Origin: Microbacterium bovistercoris
GTDB lineage: Bacteria; Actinomycetota; Actinomycetes; Actinomycetales; Microbacteriaceae
Length of the DNA: 64,000 nt
Direction: 5' to 3'
NCBI RefSeq assembly: GCF_003387575.1
Contig: NZ_QUAB01000010.1
Span: 1 to 64,000, forward strand
Shown: positions 52,109 through 61,073 of the stretch, piece after piece
Position numbering within the stretch: position 1 is the first letter of the stretch
Layout of the letters: each line of letters begins with the position of its first letter
Program-made: the position numbers and the translations under genes
Notes under the pieces: generated by a model
What the model was told of the DNA's origin: nothing
Database searches by the model: none
Seen by the model: only the letters and a program-made list of their open reading frames with translations

Positions 52109-53293
52109 ATGGATCTCAACATCGGCATCATCGGCTTCGGACTGCGCTCCTCGCTGCGCAAGGAGGTCCATCGTCCGGGAGCGGGGTCGCGGATCTCGGC
52201 CGTATGCGACCTCTCGGAGCGCGCGAGGCGAGAGGCTCGCGAATTCGCGCCGGACGCGCTGATCACGGACTCGCTGGACGAGCTGCTGGCCTCCGGCGTC
52301 GACGCCGTGATGGTGCTCACCCCCGACGACCTGCACGCGTCGATCACCATCCGGGTGCTCGAGGCGGGCATCCCCGTGTTCTGCGAGAAGCCGCTCGCGA
52401 TCGACCTGGCAGATGCCGACGCGATGCTCGAGACCGCTCGCCGCACCGGGAGCAGGCTCTACATCGGTCACAACATGCGGCACATGCCGGTGATCACCCT
52501 CATGCGCCAGCTCATCCAGGACGGACGGATCGGCGAGGTCAAGGCCATCTGGGTGCGTCACTTCGTCGGTCACGGCGGTGACTTCTACTTCAAGGACTGG
52601 CACGCCGATCGGCGCCGCACGACGTCGCTGCTGCTGCAGAAGGGCGCCCACGACATCGACATCATCCACTGGCTGGCCGGCGCCTACAGCGAGAGGGTCT
52701 CGGCGATGGGCGCGCTCAGCGTGTACGGGGGTGTCGAGGATCGTCGCGATCGAAGCGATGAGCGCATGCCGGACTGGTACAGCCTGGACAACTGGCCGCC
52801 GGCTGCTCTGACGGGACTGCATCCGGTGGTCGACGTCGAGGACGTCTCGCAGGTGAACATGCGCCTCGCCGGCGGCATCCTTGCCTCGTATCAGCAGTGC
52901 CATTTCACGCCGGACTACTGGCGCAACTACACCGTGATCGGCACAGAGGGGCGCATCGAGAACTTCGGCGACTCTTCCGGCGCCGAGGTGAAGCTGTGGA
53001 ATCGGCGCCACAGCGGCTATGCCGACGCCGACGAGACGTTCATCGTGCCGGCGGTCGCGGATTCCGGGCATGGCGGCGCCGACGGATTGCTGGTGAAGGA
53101 GTTCCTGCGCTTCGTGCGCGACGGCGGTCTCACCGAGACATCCCCCGTCGCCGCGCGCGAGGCCGTGGCAGCGGGCATCCTCGCCACGCAGTCGCTGCGC
53201 GGCGACGGCTCGGCGATCGACGTTCCGCCGCTCGATCCCGACCTTATCGCGTACTTCGAGCGCGGACAGGTCGAGGCCGTCGCCGCAGAGTGA
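52109..53293 (+). CDS. Gfo/Idh/MocA family oxidoreductase
   Basis: A 394-residue NAD(P)-dependent oxidoreductase. The N-terminal Rossmann motif is GIIGFGLRSSLRKEV and the catalytic Lys is in PVFCEKPLAID. The C-terminal substrate domain (about 130-390) has QKGAHDIDIIHWLAG with the catalytic His/Asp. It oxidises sugars or polyols; the GH29 neighbour suggests fucose or a related sugar. Its stop codon (53291-53293) is the first three bases of a family C repeat. Confidence 0.9.
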   Translation: MDLNIGIIGFGLRSSLRKEVHRPGAGSRISAVCDLSERARREAREFAPDALITDSLDELLASGVDAVMVLTPDDLHASITIRVLEAGIPVFCEKPLAIDLADADAMLETARRTGSRLYIGHNMRHMPVITLMRQLIQDGRIGEVKAIWVRHFVGHGGDFYFKDWHADRRRTTSLLLQKGAHDIDIIHWLAGAYSERVSAMGALSVYGGVEDRRDRSDERMPDWYSLDNWPPAALTGLHPVVDVEDVSQVNMRLAGGILASYQQCHFTPDYWRNYTVIGTEGRIENFGDSSGAEVKLWNRRHSGYADADETFIVPAVADSGHGGADGLLVKEFLRFVRDGGLTETSPVAAREAVAAGILATQSLRGDGSAIDVPPLDPDLIAYFERGQVEAVAAE

Positions 53294-53348
53294 GGGGCCA
53301 GGATATGCGGCATCCGCACGCTCGGATGCCGCATCTTCCGACCCCTCG
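53291..53348. repeat. family C 58-bp repeat, copy 2
   Basis: TGAGGGGCC...GACCCCTCG, aligned end to end with copy 1 at 35691-35748. Inside, ATGCGGCATCC (53305-53315) and GGATGCCGCAT (53324-53334) make a perfect 11-bp hairpin, so this copy can terminate the GH29 operon. Its first triplet is the Gfo/Idh/MocA stop codon. Confidence 0.8.
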
Positions 53349-53389
53349 ACGGGTCTCACGGAGCGCAGGCCGGATAGGCTGACACCACG

Positions 53390-54787
53390 ATGGAGATCAC
53401 GCGGCGCACTCTTCTCGTCGGTGCCGGAGCCGGCGCCGTCGCTGTGCTCCTCGCGGCCTGCACATCGGAGCCCGAGCCGACGCCGACGACGCCCTCGCCC
53501 ACCGCGAAGCCGACCATCCCGACCGGCGCCGTGCCGAAGCCGGCCGACTGGAGGCGCAGCACCTGGTCGACCGACCCCTACTCCCGAGGGGCGATGAGCT
53601 ACCTTCCCGCCGGCGCCACGCCCCAGCATCGCGCCGACCTCGCCGAGCCGATCGGGGACCGCCTGTTCTTCGCCGGTGAGGCCGTCGACGCCGAGCGCCC
53701 CGGCACCGTGATCGGCGCCATCGACTCCGGACGACGGGCCGCCGTCGCCGCGTCCTCCGCCTCACGCGAGGGGGAGCGCATCGCCGTGATCGGCGCCGGC
53801 GCCGCGGGGGCCATGGCGGCCAAGGTCCTCGCCGACAGCGGCCGCGACGTCACGATCTTCGAGGCCCGCGATCGCCTCGGCGGTCGCATCCAGTCGATCG
53901 CCGACGACGACTGGCCGATCCCGGTGCAGCTCGGAGCCTGGCTGTCGCCCGCCGACGACACCGTGTCGCTGCGCGACCGTCTCGCCGCCCTGGGCGTGGA
54001 GGGCATCGACTTCAGCACCGCGACCGGATGGTCAGAGGACGGCGCCCAGCCGACCGTCGACGGCGCACCGATCGCCGCTGCGGTCAAGCGCGCAGCCGGA
54101 GGGCCCACGGACGTGTCCATCTCCGCCGCTCTCGAGGGCGACGGCGCCGACCCCGCCGACCCCGCGCTCGCCGCAGCCCTCGCCTGGCTCGCTGCGACCT
54201 CCGGCGTCGACGTCGACAAGGCCTCCAGCTGGTACCCGCCGGCGTTCGCCCCCGACATGCTCGCAGGCGCGACAGGCGACGTGGGCGCGATCGTCGACAC
54301 CGCCCTGAAGGGGCTGAAGGTCGCACAGGCGTCACCGGTGATGCGGATCGCCTACGACGACTCCGGCGTGAGCCTCCGTCTCGGCACGGGGGAGTCGCTG
54401 TCCTTCGACCGCGTGATCGTCACGGTGCCGCTGGGTGTGCTGCAGAAGCAGTCGATCGAGTTCGCCCCCGCCCTGCCGTTCGCGCATCGCGGCGCGATCG
54501 CCGCGCTCGGCTCCGGGTACGTCGAGACCGTGTGGCTGCGCTTCGACGAGTCGTTCTGGGACGCCGACGCCGAGATCTGGCATGTCGTCGGCGGCGCCGG
54601 CCCGATCCGCACCTGGCTCAACCTCGAGCCGGTGACCGGGGAGCCGGTGCTGGTCGGCCTGGTCGGGGGTCCGGATGCGGCGGCGTTCGCGAAGCTGAAC
54701 GACGCCGACGCGGAGGCCACCGCACGCGAGTCGCTGATGTTCTTCGCTCGCGAGACGCCGTCGCCCACGCCGACCGCGACGCCCTGA
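53390..54787 (+). CDS. flavin amine oxidase-like lipoprotein with circularly permuted order
   Basis: A 465-residue exported flavoprotein. The N-terminus has both a twin-arginine motif (ITRRTLLVGAG) and a lipobox (LLAAC, Cys24), then a Pro/Thr-rich linker. Residues 58-120 (STWSTDPYSRGAMSYLPAG and RLFFAGEAVDAERPGTVIGA) are the segment normally found at the C-terminal end of monoamine-oxidase-fold proteins. Only after it comes the usual N-terminal FAD motif, IAVIGAGAAGAMAAK (131-145) and FEARDRLGGRI. The C-terminus ends where that segment would begin. This looks like a circular permutation of the amine-oxidase fold. TAGGCT at 53375-53380 is a possible -10. Confidence 0.8.
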   Translation: MEITRRTLLVGAGAGAVAVLLAACTSEPEPTPTTPSPTAKPTIPTGAVPKPADWRRSTWSTDPYSRGAMSYLPAGATPQHRADLAEPIGDRLFFAGEAVDAERPGTVIGAIDSGRRAAVAASSASREGERIAVIGAGAAGAMAAKVLADSGRDVTIFEARDRLGGRIQSIADDDWPIPVQLGAWLSPADDTVSLRDRLAALGVEGIDFSTATGWSEDGAQPTVDGAPIAAAVKRAAGGPTDVSISAALEGDGADPADPALAAALAWLAATSGVDVDKASSWYPPAFAPDMLAGATGDVGAIVDTALKGLKVAQASPVMRIAYDDSGVSLRLGTGESLSFDRVIVTVPLGVLQKQSIEFAPALPFAHRGAIAALGSGYVETVWLRFDESFWDADAEIWHVVGGAGPIRTWLNLEPVTGEPVLVGLVGGPDAAAFAKLNDADAEATARESLMFFARETPSPTPTATP

Positions 54788-54793
54788 CGCACG

Positions 54794-55432
54794 TCAGAGT
54801 GCGGAGGCCTCCGTCGTGTGCATGCGGCTGAGCAGCACGAGTCCGCACGCGACCATCGCGAAGATCCCCAGCGCGATCATGCAGGTCAGCACCATCTCGG
54901 GGATGCCGGACACCTGCCGCGGGTCGAGGAAGTAGTACGGGTACCAGCCGATGATCCCTCCGCGCCAGATCGTGAACAGCCCCCAGGCCACGGGGTAGAG
55001 CAGCACGTAGGGAACGATCCGCCAGCTCGCGCGGCGGCGGCCCGGCCCGAAGACCCACGCCAGGATCGCGTACGCCGGCAGCACGAAGTGCAGTACGACG
55101 TCCGACCAGGGAACGGTGATCGGGATGCCCCGGACTCCTGCCTGCCAGACGATCAGCGCGAACGCCAGCCCTGCGGTGATGGTCCAGCTCAGTACGATCG
55201 CGCGCGCCGTGGTGAGCCAGGGCGGATCCTCGGGCATCCGCAGCGCGATGACGCCCGCGACCACCCCGAGAACCGTGTACGCGATGTTCGACTCGATCGT
55301 CAGGTACGCGAAGAAGTTCTGTCCGGCGATGGTCTGCGACCCCAGTCCCCAGAACATCCGATGCACGAGCGCGACCCCGCAGACGGCCGCGGCCAGCAGG
55401 CGCGACCATCCGAACGCCGTTCTCGAGATCAC
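54794..55432 (-). CDS. Pr6Pr family membrane protein
   Basis: A 212-residue protein with six predicted helices. The arrangement FFAYLTIESNIAYTVLGVVA, WSDVVLHFVLPAYAILAWVF and WYPYYFLDPRQVSG matches the Pr6Pr family of actinobacterial six-helix membrane proteins, whose function is not known to me. It converges on the amine oxidase gene with a 6-nt gap and no visible terminator. Confidence 0.85.
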   Translation of the reverse strand: MISRTAFGWSRLLAAAVCGVALVHRMFWGLGSQTIAGQNFFAYLTIESNIAYTVLGVVAGVIALRMPEDPPWLTTARAIVLSWTITAGLAFALIVWQAGVRGIPITVPWSDVVLHFVLPAYAILAWVFGPGRRRASWRIVPYVLLYPVAWGLFTIWRGGIIGWYPYYFLDPRQVSGIPEMVLTCMIALGIFAMVACGLVLLSRMHTTEASAL

Positions 55433-55513
55433 TCGCGCGTCGCCCTCCTCGTCCGGGTCGGCGGGAACGTCACCCGGCCGAGTCTACGGAACGCTCGCGC
55501 GTAGAGTTGCCGG

Positions 55514-55885
55514 GTGATCCTCGTCCGCGCCCTGATCGTCGCCGCGGGCGGCACGCTGGGCGTCGCGTTGCGGATGCTGCTGGGGCTGGCGATCCCGGAC
55601 GCCGCGGGCATCCCGGTCTCGGTGCTCGTCGCCAACGTGCTCGGCGCGTTCCTGCTGGGAGTGCTCACCGCCCGGCTGCCGGCCGCCGTGCTGAGGCTGT
55701 TCCTCGGCACCGGCATCCTCGGCGGGTTCACCACCTACAGCTCGTTCATGGTCGGGACGGCAGAGCTCTGGGTGACGCAGCCGCTGCTCGCCGCCGGCTA
55801 CGCCCTGGGCAGCCTCGCTCTCGGCATCGTCGCGGCGGCCGTCGGCCTGCACCTCTTCCGCCGCGAGCCGGGAGTGGCGCGATGA
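55514..55885 (+). CDS. crcB: fluoride channel CrcB, first subunit
   Basis: A 123-residue four-helix membrane protein. Conserved elements are Asn in VLVANVLGAFLLG and the GILGGFTTYSSFM motif that lines the fluoride pore. Fluc/CrcB channels export fluoride. The GTG start at 55514 is six bases after TAGAGT (55502-55507), so no fluoride riboswitch fits upstream. The next gene overlaps it by 4 nt. Confidence 0.92.
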   Translation: MILVRALIVAAGGTLGVALRMLLGLAIPDAAGIPVSVLVANVLGAFLLGVLTARLPAAVLRLFLGTGILGGFTTYSSFMVGTAELWVTQPLLAAGYALGSLALGIVAAAVGLHLFRREPGVAR

Positions 55886-56241
55886 GCCCGCTGGTGTTCC
55901 TGTTCGCCGCGCTCGCCGGGGGCCTCGGCGCGGCCGTCCGGTACCTCGTCGACGTCGGTGTCGCAAAGCTCACCGGCACCCGGTTCCCGTGGGGCGTGTT
56001 CGCGATCAATCTCACCGGGTCGTTCGCGCTCGGTCTGATCGTGGGCGGTCTGCCGGATGCCTCGTTCGTCGTCGGCACCGGATTCCTCGGCGGGTACACG
56101 ACCTTCAGCACCGCGATGCTCGACACCGTCGCGCTCTGGCGCGACGGTGAGCGCCGGGCCTCCGCGTTCAACGCGGTCGGGATGCTGCTGCTCGGCCTCG
56201 TCGCCGCCTTCGCCGGCCTCGCCCTCGGCTCCGCGCTCTGA
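55882..56241 (+). CDS. crcB: fluoride channel CrcB, second subunit
   Basis: A 119-residue four-helix protein with GFLGGYTTFSTAM and FAINLTGSFALG, homologous to the upstream CrcB. Two-gene Fluc systems form heterodimers in some Gram-positive bacteria, and the 4-nt overlap fits that. Stop at 56241 precedes the TetR promoter by about 30 bp. Confidence 0.92.
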   Translation: MSPLVFLFAALAGGLGAAVRYLVDVGVAKLTGTRFPWGVFAINLTGSFALGLIVGGLPDASFVVGTGFLGGYTTFSTAMLDTVALWRDGERRASAFNAVGMLLLGLVAAFAGLALGSAL

Positions 56242-56270
56242 CCGCTCCCAGCGGGGGCACAGCGGCGAAA

Positions 56271-56290
56271 TGTACAAACGTACATGTACA
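56271..56290. promoter_or_regulatory. probable TetR operator of the RND operon
   Basis: TGTACAAACGTACATGTACA contains three GTAC words and the 10-bp palindrome GTACATGTAC (56280-56289). It lies 19 bp before the TetR start, consistent with autorepression. Confidence 0.5.
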
Positions 56291-56308
56291 GATGTCCAGG
56301 AGGGTCGG

Positions 56309-56863
56309 ATGCGGGAACCCGAGCGTCGCAGGCGCGACCCTGAGGCGCGCCGCCGCGCCATCGTCGAGGCGACCGCCGAGCTCATCACAGAGGTCGGCGT
56401 CGACGCCGTCACCCACCGCATGATCGCCGCTCGCGCCGCTGTGCCGCTCGGTGCCACCACGCAGTACTTCGACACCCTCGACGACCTCCGCGCCGCTGCG
56501 CTGCAGCTCATGATCGACCACGTCGAGGAGCAGATGGTGGTGCTCCGCACCGCGATCGCCGAGCGCGGGGCATCGCCGGCGGTGCTCGCCGAGATCATCC
56601 ACGCCGCCCTGGTCGACGCCGTCGCGGTGCAGACCGACCGCGCCGTCGTGACCGCCGCCGTCCGCGACCCGCAGCTGCGGGAGATGGCCCGGCAGTGGTC
56701 GGCGCAGGTGGCCTCCTTCCTCGAACCCGAGCACGGCCCGGAAAGGGCTCTCGCCGCTTCCGTCTTCATCGACGGGATCCTCTGGTACACGCAGATCAAC
56801 GATGATCCGCTGCCGCAGCACATCATCGAATCCGCCCTTGCAGGCATCCTCGTCCGCCCCTGA
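56309..56863 (+). CDS. TetR-family regulator of the RND pump
   Basis: A 184-residue regulator. The helix-turn-helix (about 15-60) reads RRAIVEATAELITEVGVDAV and HRMIAARAAVPLGATTQYF; the ligand domain follows. CAGGAGGG is the ribosome site. GTAC-rich operators lie just upstream. The RND transporter starts 14 nt downstream, so the regulator probably controls it. Confidence 0.9.
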   Translation: MREPERRRRDPEARRRAIVEATAELITEVGVDAVTHRMIAARAAVPLGATTQYFDTLDDLRAAALQLMIDHVEEQMVVLRTAIAERGASPAVLAEIIHAALVDAVAVQTDRAVVTAAVRDPQLREMARQWSAQVASFLEPEHGPERALAASVFIDGILWYTQINDDPLPQHIIESALAGILVRP

Positions 56864-56877
56864 CCAAGAGAACTCAC

Positions 56878-59800
56878 ATGTGGAAACTCTCCGTCCTCAG
56901 CCTGCGCAACCGCGCACTGATCGCACTGATCACCATCGTCGCGGCCGTCTTCGGCGGCCTGGCGCTGACCAACCTCAAGCAGGAGCTGATCCCCTCCCTC
57001 GAGCTGCCGGCCCTGGTCGTCATGACCAGCTACCCCGGTGCCTCGCCCGAGGTGGTCGAGAACGACGTGTCGACGCCGATCGAGACCGCCATCCAGGGCG
57101 TCCCCGGGCTCGAGTCGACGACGGCGACCAGCACGACGAACTCGTCGATCGTGCAGGCCATGTTCACCTACGGCACGAATCTGGCGACCGCCGAGCAGAA
57201 GATGCAGCAGGCGATCAACCGCATCTCGCAGCAGCTGCCCGAGGACGTCTCGCCGCAGGTGCTGTCGGTGTCGATCGACGACTTCCCGGTGATCCAGATC
57301 GCCGTGACGGGCTTCGATGACGCCGAGACCGCGCAGGCGGACCTCGAGAGCGTCGCGATCCCGAAGATCGAGGACGTCGAGGGCGTCAACGCCGCGCAGA
57401 TCGTCGGTGGCACCGGCCAGCGCGTCACCATCACGCCGGACTCCGCGAAGCTGGCGGAGCACCAGGCCACGCCGCAGATGATCACGCAGGCGATGCAGCA
57501 GAACGGCGTCCTCTTCCCCGGTGGCGCGATCACCGAGGGCGACGAGACCTTCACGGTGCAGACCGGATCGAAGATCTCGTCCACGGAGGAGATCGCCGCG
57601 CTGCCGCTGGTGGGCACGGATGCCACGATCGGCGACGTCGCGACGGTGGCGCAGGAGGCCGACCCGGTCACCTCCCTCTCGCGCGTCGACGGCGAGGACG
57701 CGCTGTCGATCGCGGTGACGAAGCTGCCCGCCGCGAACACGGTCGACGTGTCGAAGGGTGTGCTCGCCGCACTCGACGACCTGGAGAAGTCGTTCCCGGA
57801 TGCCACGTTCACGGTCATCTTCGACCAGGCTCCGTACATCGAGCAGTCCATCGAGTCGCTGGCGCAGGAGGGCCTGCTCGGCCTGGTCTTCGCGGTGATC
57901 GTCATCCTGGTTTTCCTGCTGTCGATCCGCTCGACGTTGGTGACCGCGATCTCGATCCCGACATCCGTGCTGATCACGTTCATCGGTCTGCAGGCGTTCG
58001 GCTACTCGCTGAACGTGCTGACGCTCGGCGCGCTCACGATCGCGATCGGGCGCGTGGTCGACGACTCGATCGTCGTCATCGAGAACATCAAGAGGCACTA
58101 CGTGGAGGGGGCCGACAAGGGCGACGCCATCCGCCTCGCCGTGCGCGAAGTGGCATCGGCTGTCACGGCATCCACGATCACGACCGTCGCGGTGTTCCTG
58201 CCGATCGTCTTCGTCGGCGACATGGTCGGCGAGCTGTTCCGGCCGTTCGCGATGACCGTCGCGATCGCCATGACCGCGTCGCTGCTGGTGTCGCTGACGA
58301 TCGTGCCGGTGCTGGCGTACTGGTTCCTCAGGCCGGGCAAGCCGCTGCTCGATGAGAACGGGAACCACATCGACCCGGAGGATCCGGCGGCCCCGCCGAC
58401 TCCGCTGCAGAAGATCTACCGCCCGATCCTCGGCTGGACGCTGAAGCACTCGCTGACCACCGTCGCGATCGCGATCGTGGTGCTGATCGGCACTCTCGCG
58501 ATGGCGCCGCTGATGAAGGTGAACTTCCTCAGCGATTCGGGCCAGAACACGATGACCGTCACACAGGACCTCGGTCCCACGGCCAGCCTGCAGGCGCAGT
58601 CGGATGCCGCGGCGAAGGTCGAGGACGCGCTCGAGGGTGTCGACGGCATCGAGCACGTGCAGGTCTCGATCGGCTCGAGCGGATCGGCGCTGCGCGACGC
58701 CTTCGAGGGCGGCGCGGCGATCACCTACTCGATCCAGACCGATGCGGACGTCGACCAGGAGGCTCTGCGCGCCGACGTCGAGGACGCGGTCGAGGACCTG
58801 GACGGCGTGGGTGAGATCACCGTCGCCGGTTCGCAGGGCTTCGGCTCGAGCGACATCGAGATCACCGTCACCGCTGCGAACGGCGACGATCTGCAGACCG
58901 CGACCGACGCGCTCGTCGAGGACCTCGACGGACGCGACGGGATAGGCAAGGTGACCGACAACCTCGCGGCCTCGCTGCCGTACATCGCCGTGGCCGTCGA
59001 CCGCGACAAGGCCGCCGAGCGTGGGCTGTCGGAGGTGGCCGTCGGCCAGATGGTGTCGAACGCGATGCGTCCGCAGCAGATCGGCTCGGTCGAGATCGAC
59101 GACTCCGCGCCGACCGTGTACATCGCCGACCCCGAGCCGCCGACGACGGTCGCCTCGCTCGAGGAGCTGACGATCCCGACCGCGACCGGCCTCGTGCAGC
59201 TGCAGGACATCGCGACGGTGTCTCAGGAGCAGGGCCCGACCTCGATCACCACGCAGAAGGGCAAGCGCACGGCGACGATCACCGTGCCGCCGGCATCCGA
59301 CGACCTCGCCGTGGCGACCGCCTCGGTGAACGCGGCGATCGAGGACGTGAAGCTGCCCGCGAGTGCCGACGCCGAGATCGGCGGCGTCGCGCAGCAGCAG
59401 GCCGACTCGTTCTCGCAGCTCGGACTCGCGATGCTCGCGGCGATCCTCATCGTCTACGTGGTGATGGTCGCAACCTTCAAGTCGCTGCGTCAGCCGCTGC
59501 TGCTGCTGATCTCGGTGCCGTTCGCAGCCACCGGCGCCATCCTGCTGCAGATCGTCACGGGCGTGCCGCTGGGTGTCGCGTCGCTGATCGGCGTACTGAT
59601 GCTGATCGGCATCGTGGTGACGAACGCGATCGTGCTCGTCGACCTGGTGAACCAGTACCGCGAGAAGGGGCTGTCGGTTCCCGAGGCGGTGCTCGCCGGT
59701 GGCGAGAAGCGTCTGCGCCCGATCCTGATGACGGCGCTGGCGACGATCTTCGCACTCACGCCCATGGCGCTGGGCATCACCGGGCACGGCGGGTTCATCT

Positions 59801-60426
59801 CGCAGCCGCTCGCCATCGTCGTGATCGGCGGCCTGGTGTCGTCGACCGTGCTGACGCTGATCGTGCTGCCGACGCTGTACAACCTCGTCGAGGGCGCTCG
59901 CGACCGGCGGGCCGCGCGCCGCGCCGCTCGCGGTGGCGACACCGGGTCGGCGCCGTCGGTGGACGAGGGGCCGGATGCCGGTGGGCCGAGCTCTGGCGCC
60001 GAGGCGGTGCCGGCGCTGGTCGGTGCGGCGGTGGGGCCCGGCGTGGTGGCGGAGTCCGAGGCGCACGGCGAACCGGTCGACGGCGCGCCGCGGAGCGCGT
60101 CCAGGCCGATCACGCACGTGCCGATGGAACCCCCGACAGGGTCGTCGGCCCCGGACGCCGTTCCCGCGGCGCCCGAGACCGCAGCGACGGATGTCGCCCG
60201 TCAGCAGCCCGCCGCGCATCCGACGGTGTACGACGCACCGGCGCCGGCATCCTCATCGGCGATGGCTGCGGCTGCTGCCGCATCCGCCGCTGCTGCAGCC
60301 GCTGCGGCGGCCGCCGCGGCATCCGCCATCGTCGCGGCGAATGCGAGCCAGGAGGAGCAGGCGCTCACCCGCCGGGAGCTGCGTGGCCGCGGCATCCCGT
60401 CGGCGAACGACGTCAACCACGGCTGA
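56878..60426 (+). CDS. RND-superfamily efflux transporter (HAE1/AcrB-like)
   Basis: An 1182-residue membrane pump, longer than typical RND proteins (about 1050). It has twelve helices and two large external loops. Helix 4 carries the proton-relay Asp pair in GRVVDDSIVVIENIKRH. The N-terminus (MWKLSVLSLRNRALIALITI) and the internal duplication are as in AcrB. No periplasmic adaptor or outer-membrane gene is near, as expected for a Gram-positive host. The C-terminal tail (about 1015-1182) is cytosolic, low-complexity and very Ala-rich, including runs of Ala around 1135-1155. It probably exports drugs or lipids under TetR control. Confidence 0.92.
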   Translation: MWKLSVLSLRNRALIALITIVAAVFGGLALTNLKQELIPSLELPALVVMTSYPGASPEVVENDVSTPIETAIQGVPGLESTTATSTTNSSIVQAMFTYGTNLATAEQKMQQAINRISQQLPEDVSPQVLSVSIDDFPVIQIAVTGFDDAETAQADLESVAIPKIEDVEGVNAAQIVGGTGQRVTITPDSAKLAEHQATPQMITQAMQQNGVLFPGGAITEGDETFTVQTGSKISSTEEIAALPLVGTDATIGDVATVAQEADPVTSLSRVDGEDALSIAVTKLPAANTVDVSKGVLAALDDLEKSFPDATFTVIFDQAPYIEQSIESLAQEGLLGLVFAVIVILVFLLSIRSTLVTAISIPTSVLITFIGLQAFGYSLNVLTLGALTIAIGRVVDDSIVVIENIKRHYVEGADKGDAIRLAVREVASAVTASTITTVAVFLPIVFVGDMVGELFRPFAMTVAIAMTASLLVSLTIVPVLAYWFLRPGKPLLDENGNHIDPEDPAAPPTPLQKIYRPILGWTLKHSLTTVAIAIVVLIGTLAMAPLMKVNFLSDSGQNTMTVTQDLGPTASLQAQSDAAAKVEDALEGVDGIEHVQVSIGSSGSALRDAFEGGAAITYSIQTDADVDQEALRADVEDAVEDLDGVGEITVAGSQGFGSSDIEITVTAANGDDLQTATDALVEDLDGRDGIGKVTDNLAASLPYIAVAVDRDKAAERGLSEVAVGQMVSNAMRPQQIGSVEIDDSAPTVYIADPEPPTTVASLEELTIPTATGLVQLQDIATVSQEQGPTSITTQKGKRTATITVPPASDDLAVATASVNAAIEDVKLPASADAEIGGVAQQQADSFSQLGLAMLAAILIVYVVMVATFKSLRQPLLLLISVPFAATGAILLQIVTGVPLGVASLIGVLMLIGIVVTNAIVLVDLVNQYREKGLSVPEAVLAGGEKRLRPILMTALATIFALTPMALGITGHGGFISQPLAIVVIGGLVSSTVLTLIVLPTLYNLVEGARDRRAARRAARGGDTGSAPSVDEGPDAGGPSSGAEAVPALVGAAVGPGVVAESEAHGEPVDGAPRSASRPITHVPMEPPTGSSAPDAVPAAPETAATDVARQQPAAHPTVYDAPAPASSSAMAAAAAASAAAAAAAAAAAASAIVAANASQEEQALTRRELRGRGIPSANDVNHG

Positions 60427-60443
60427 CCGGTCCGCCGAACGCG

Positions 60444-60480
60444 GGAATCCCCTGTCAGGTGCTGCCTGACGGGGGATTCC
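60444..60480. terminator. bidirectional terminator after the RND pump
   Basis: GGAATCCCCTGTCAGG (60444-60459) and CCTGACGGGGGATTCC (60465-60480) form a 16-bp stem with one mismatch and a 5-nt loop, between the convergent RND and sigma-factor genes. Confidence 0.75.
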
Positions 60481-60590
60481 TGTTGCGATGTGGTTCGGCG
60501 CCCCGGGGATCGTGCATGCTCGGCGCACGGCGGCGCCAGTGCGTGCCGTTCCGGCGTGTGACCGACCACGAGGAGTGGAAGGCCTGAGGG

Positions 60591-61073
60591 CTACCCGACG
60601 TGCAATCCCAGTTCGGCTCGGAGCGCGGCCTTCGCCCGGTGGTAGCGGGACCGCACGGTGGAGTCGCCGATGCCGAGATGTCTGGCCGCGTCGGTGAGCG
60701 TGAACCCGTCCCAGTGCACGAGCCGAAGCACTTCCGCGTGCTCCTCTGTCAGCCGATCGAGTGCGTCACGCACGGCGAGTCCGGCATCCGCCGGTGCCGA
60801 CGACTCGACGGCCAGCGCGCGCAGGCGCGCTGTCAGTTCGGTCTGGCGCGTCGCAGAGCGGAAGGACTGCAGCAGGATTCTCCGTGCGACGCCGAACAAC
60901 CACAGCCGAGAGCCGTGCGCGTCTTCCGGCATCTGGTCGATGCGACGCCATGCCACCGTCAGGACATCGCCGACAGCATCGGCCGCATCCTCCGCGGGAA
61001 GCCGTCGCTTGAAGTAGGCGAGCAGATCGGGCGCTGTCGCCTCGATCGCCGCGATGCGGGTCGCGCGGTTCAC
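60591..61073 (-). CDS. ECF sigma factor
   Basis: A 160-residue sigma factor. Region 2 (about 10-75: LLAYFKRRLPAEDAADAVGD and TVAWRRIDQ) and region 4 (about 105-155: LDRLTEEHAEVLRLVHWDGF and GIGDSTVRSRYHRAKAALRA) are both present. The GTG start at 61073 overlaps the stop of the upstream anti-sigma-like gene by 4 nt, so the membrane protein is translated first. Confidence 0.9.
   Translation of the reverse strand: MNRATRIAAIEATAPDLLAYFKRRLPAEDAADAVGDVLTVAWRRIDQMPEDAHGSRLWLFGVARRILLQSFRSATRQTELTARLRALAVESSAPADAGLAVRDALDRLTEEHAEVLRLVHWDGFTLTDAARHLGIGDSTVRSRYHRAKAALRAELGLHVG

Noticed and set aside
55433..55513. Fluoride riboswitch before crcB
   Set aside because: The -10 box lies six bases before the start codon, leaving no leader, and no crcB-motif consensus is visible.
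55798..60219. A very long open frame antisense to the RND pump
   Set aside because: It runs exactly opposite a complete RND gene and its translation is Arg/His/Asp-rich low-complexity sequence, as expected from the codon bias of GC-rich DNA read backwards. No domain is recognisable.
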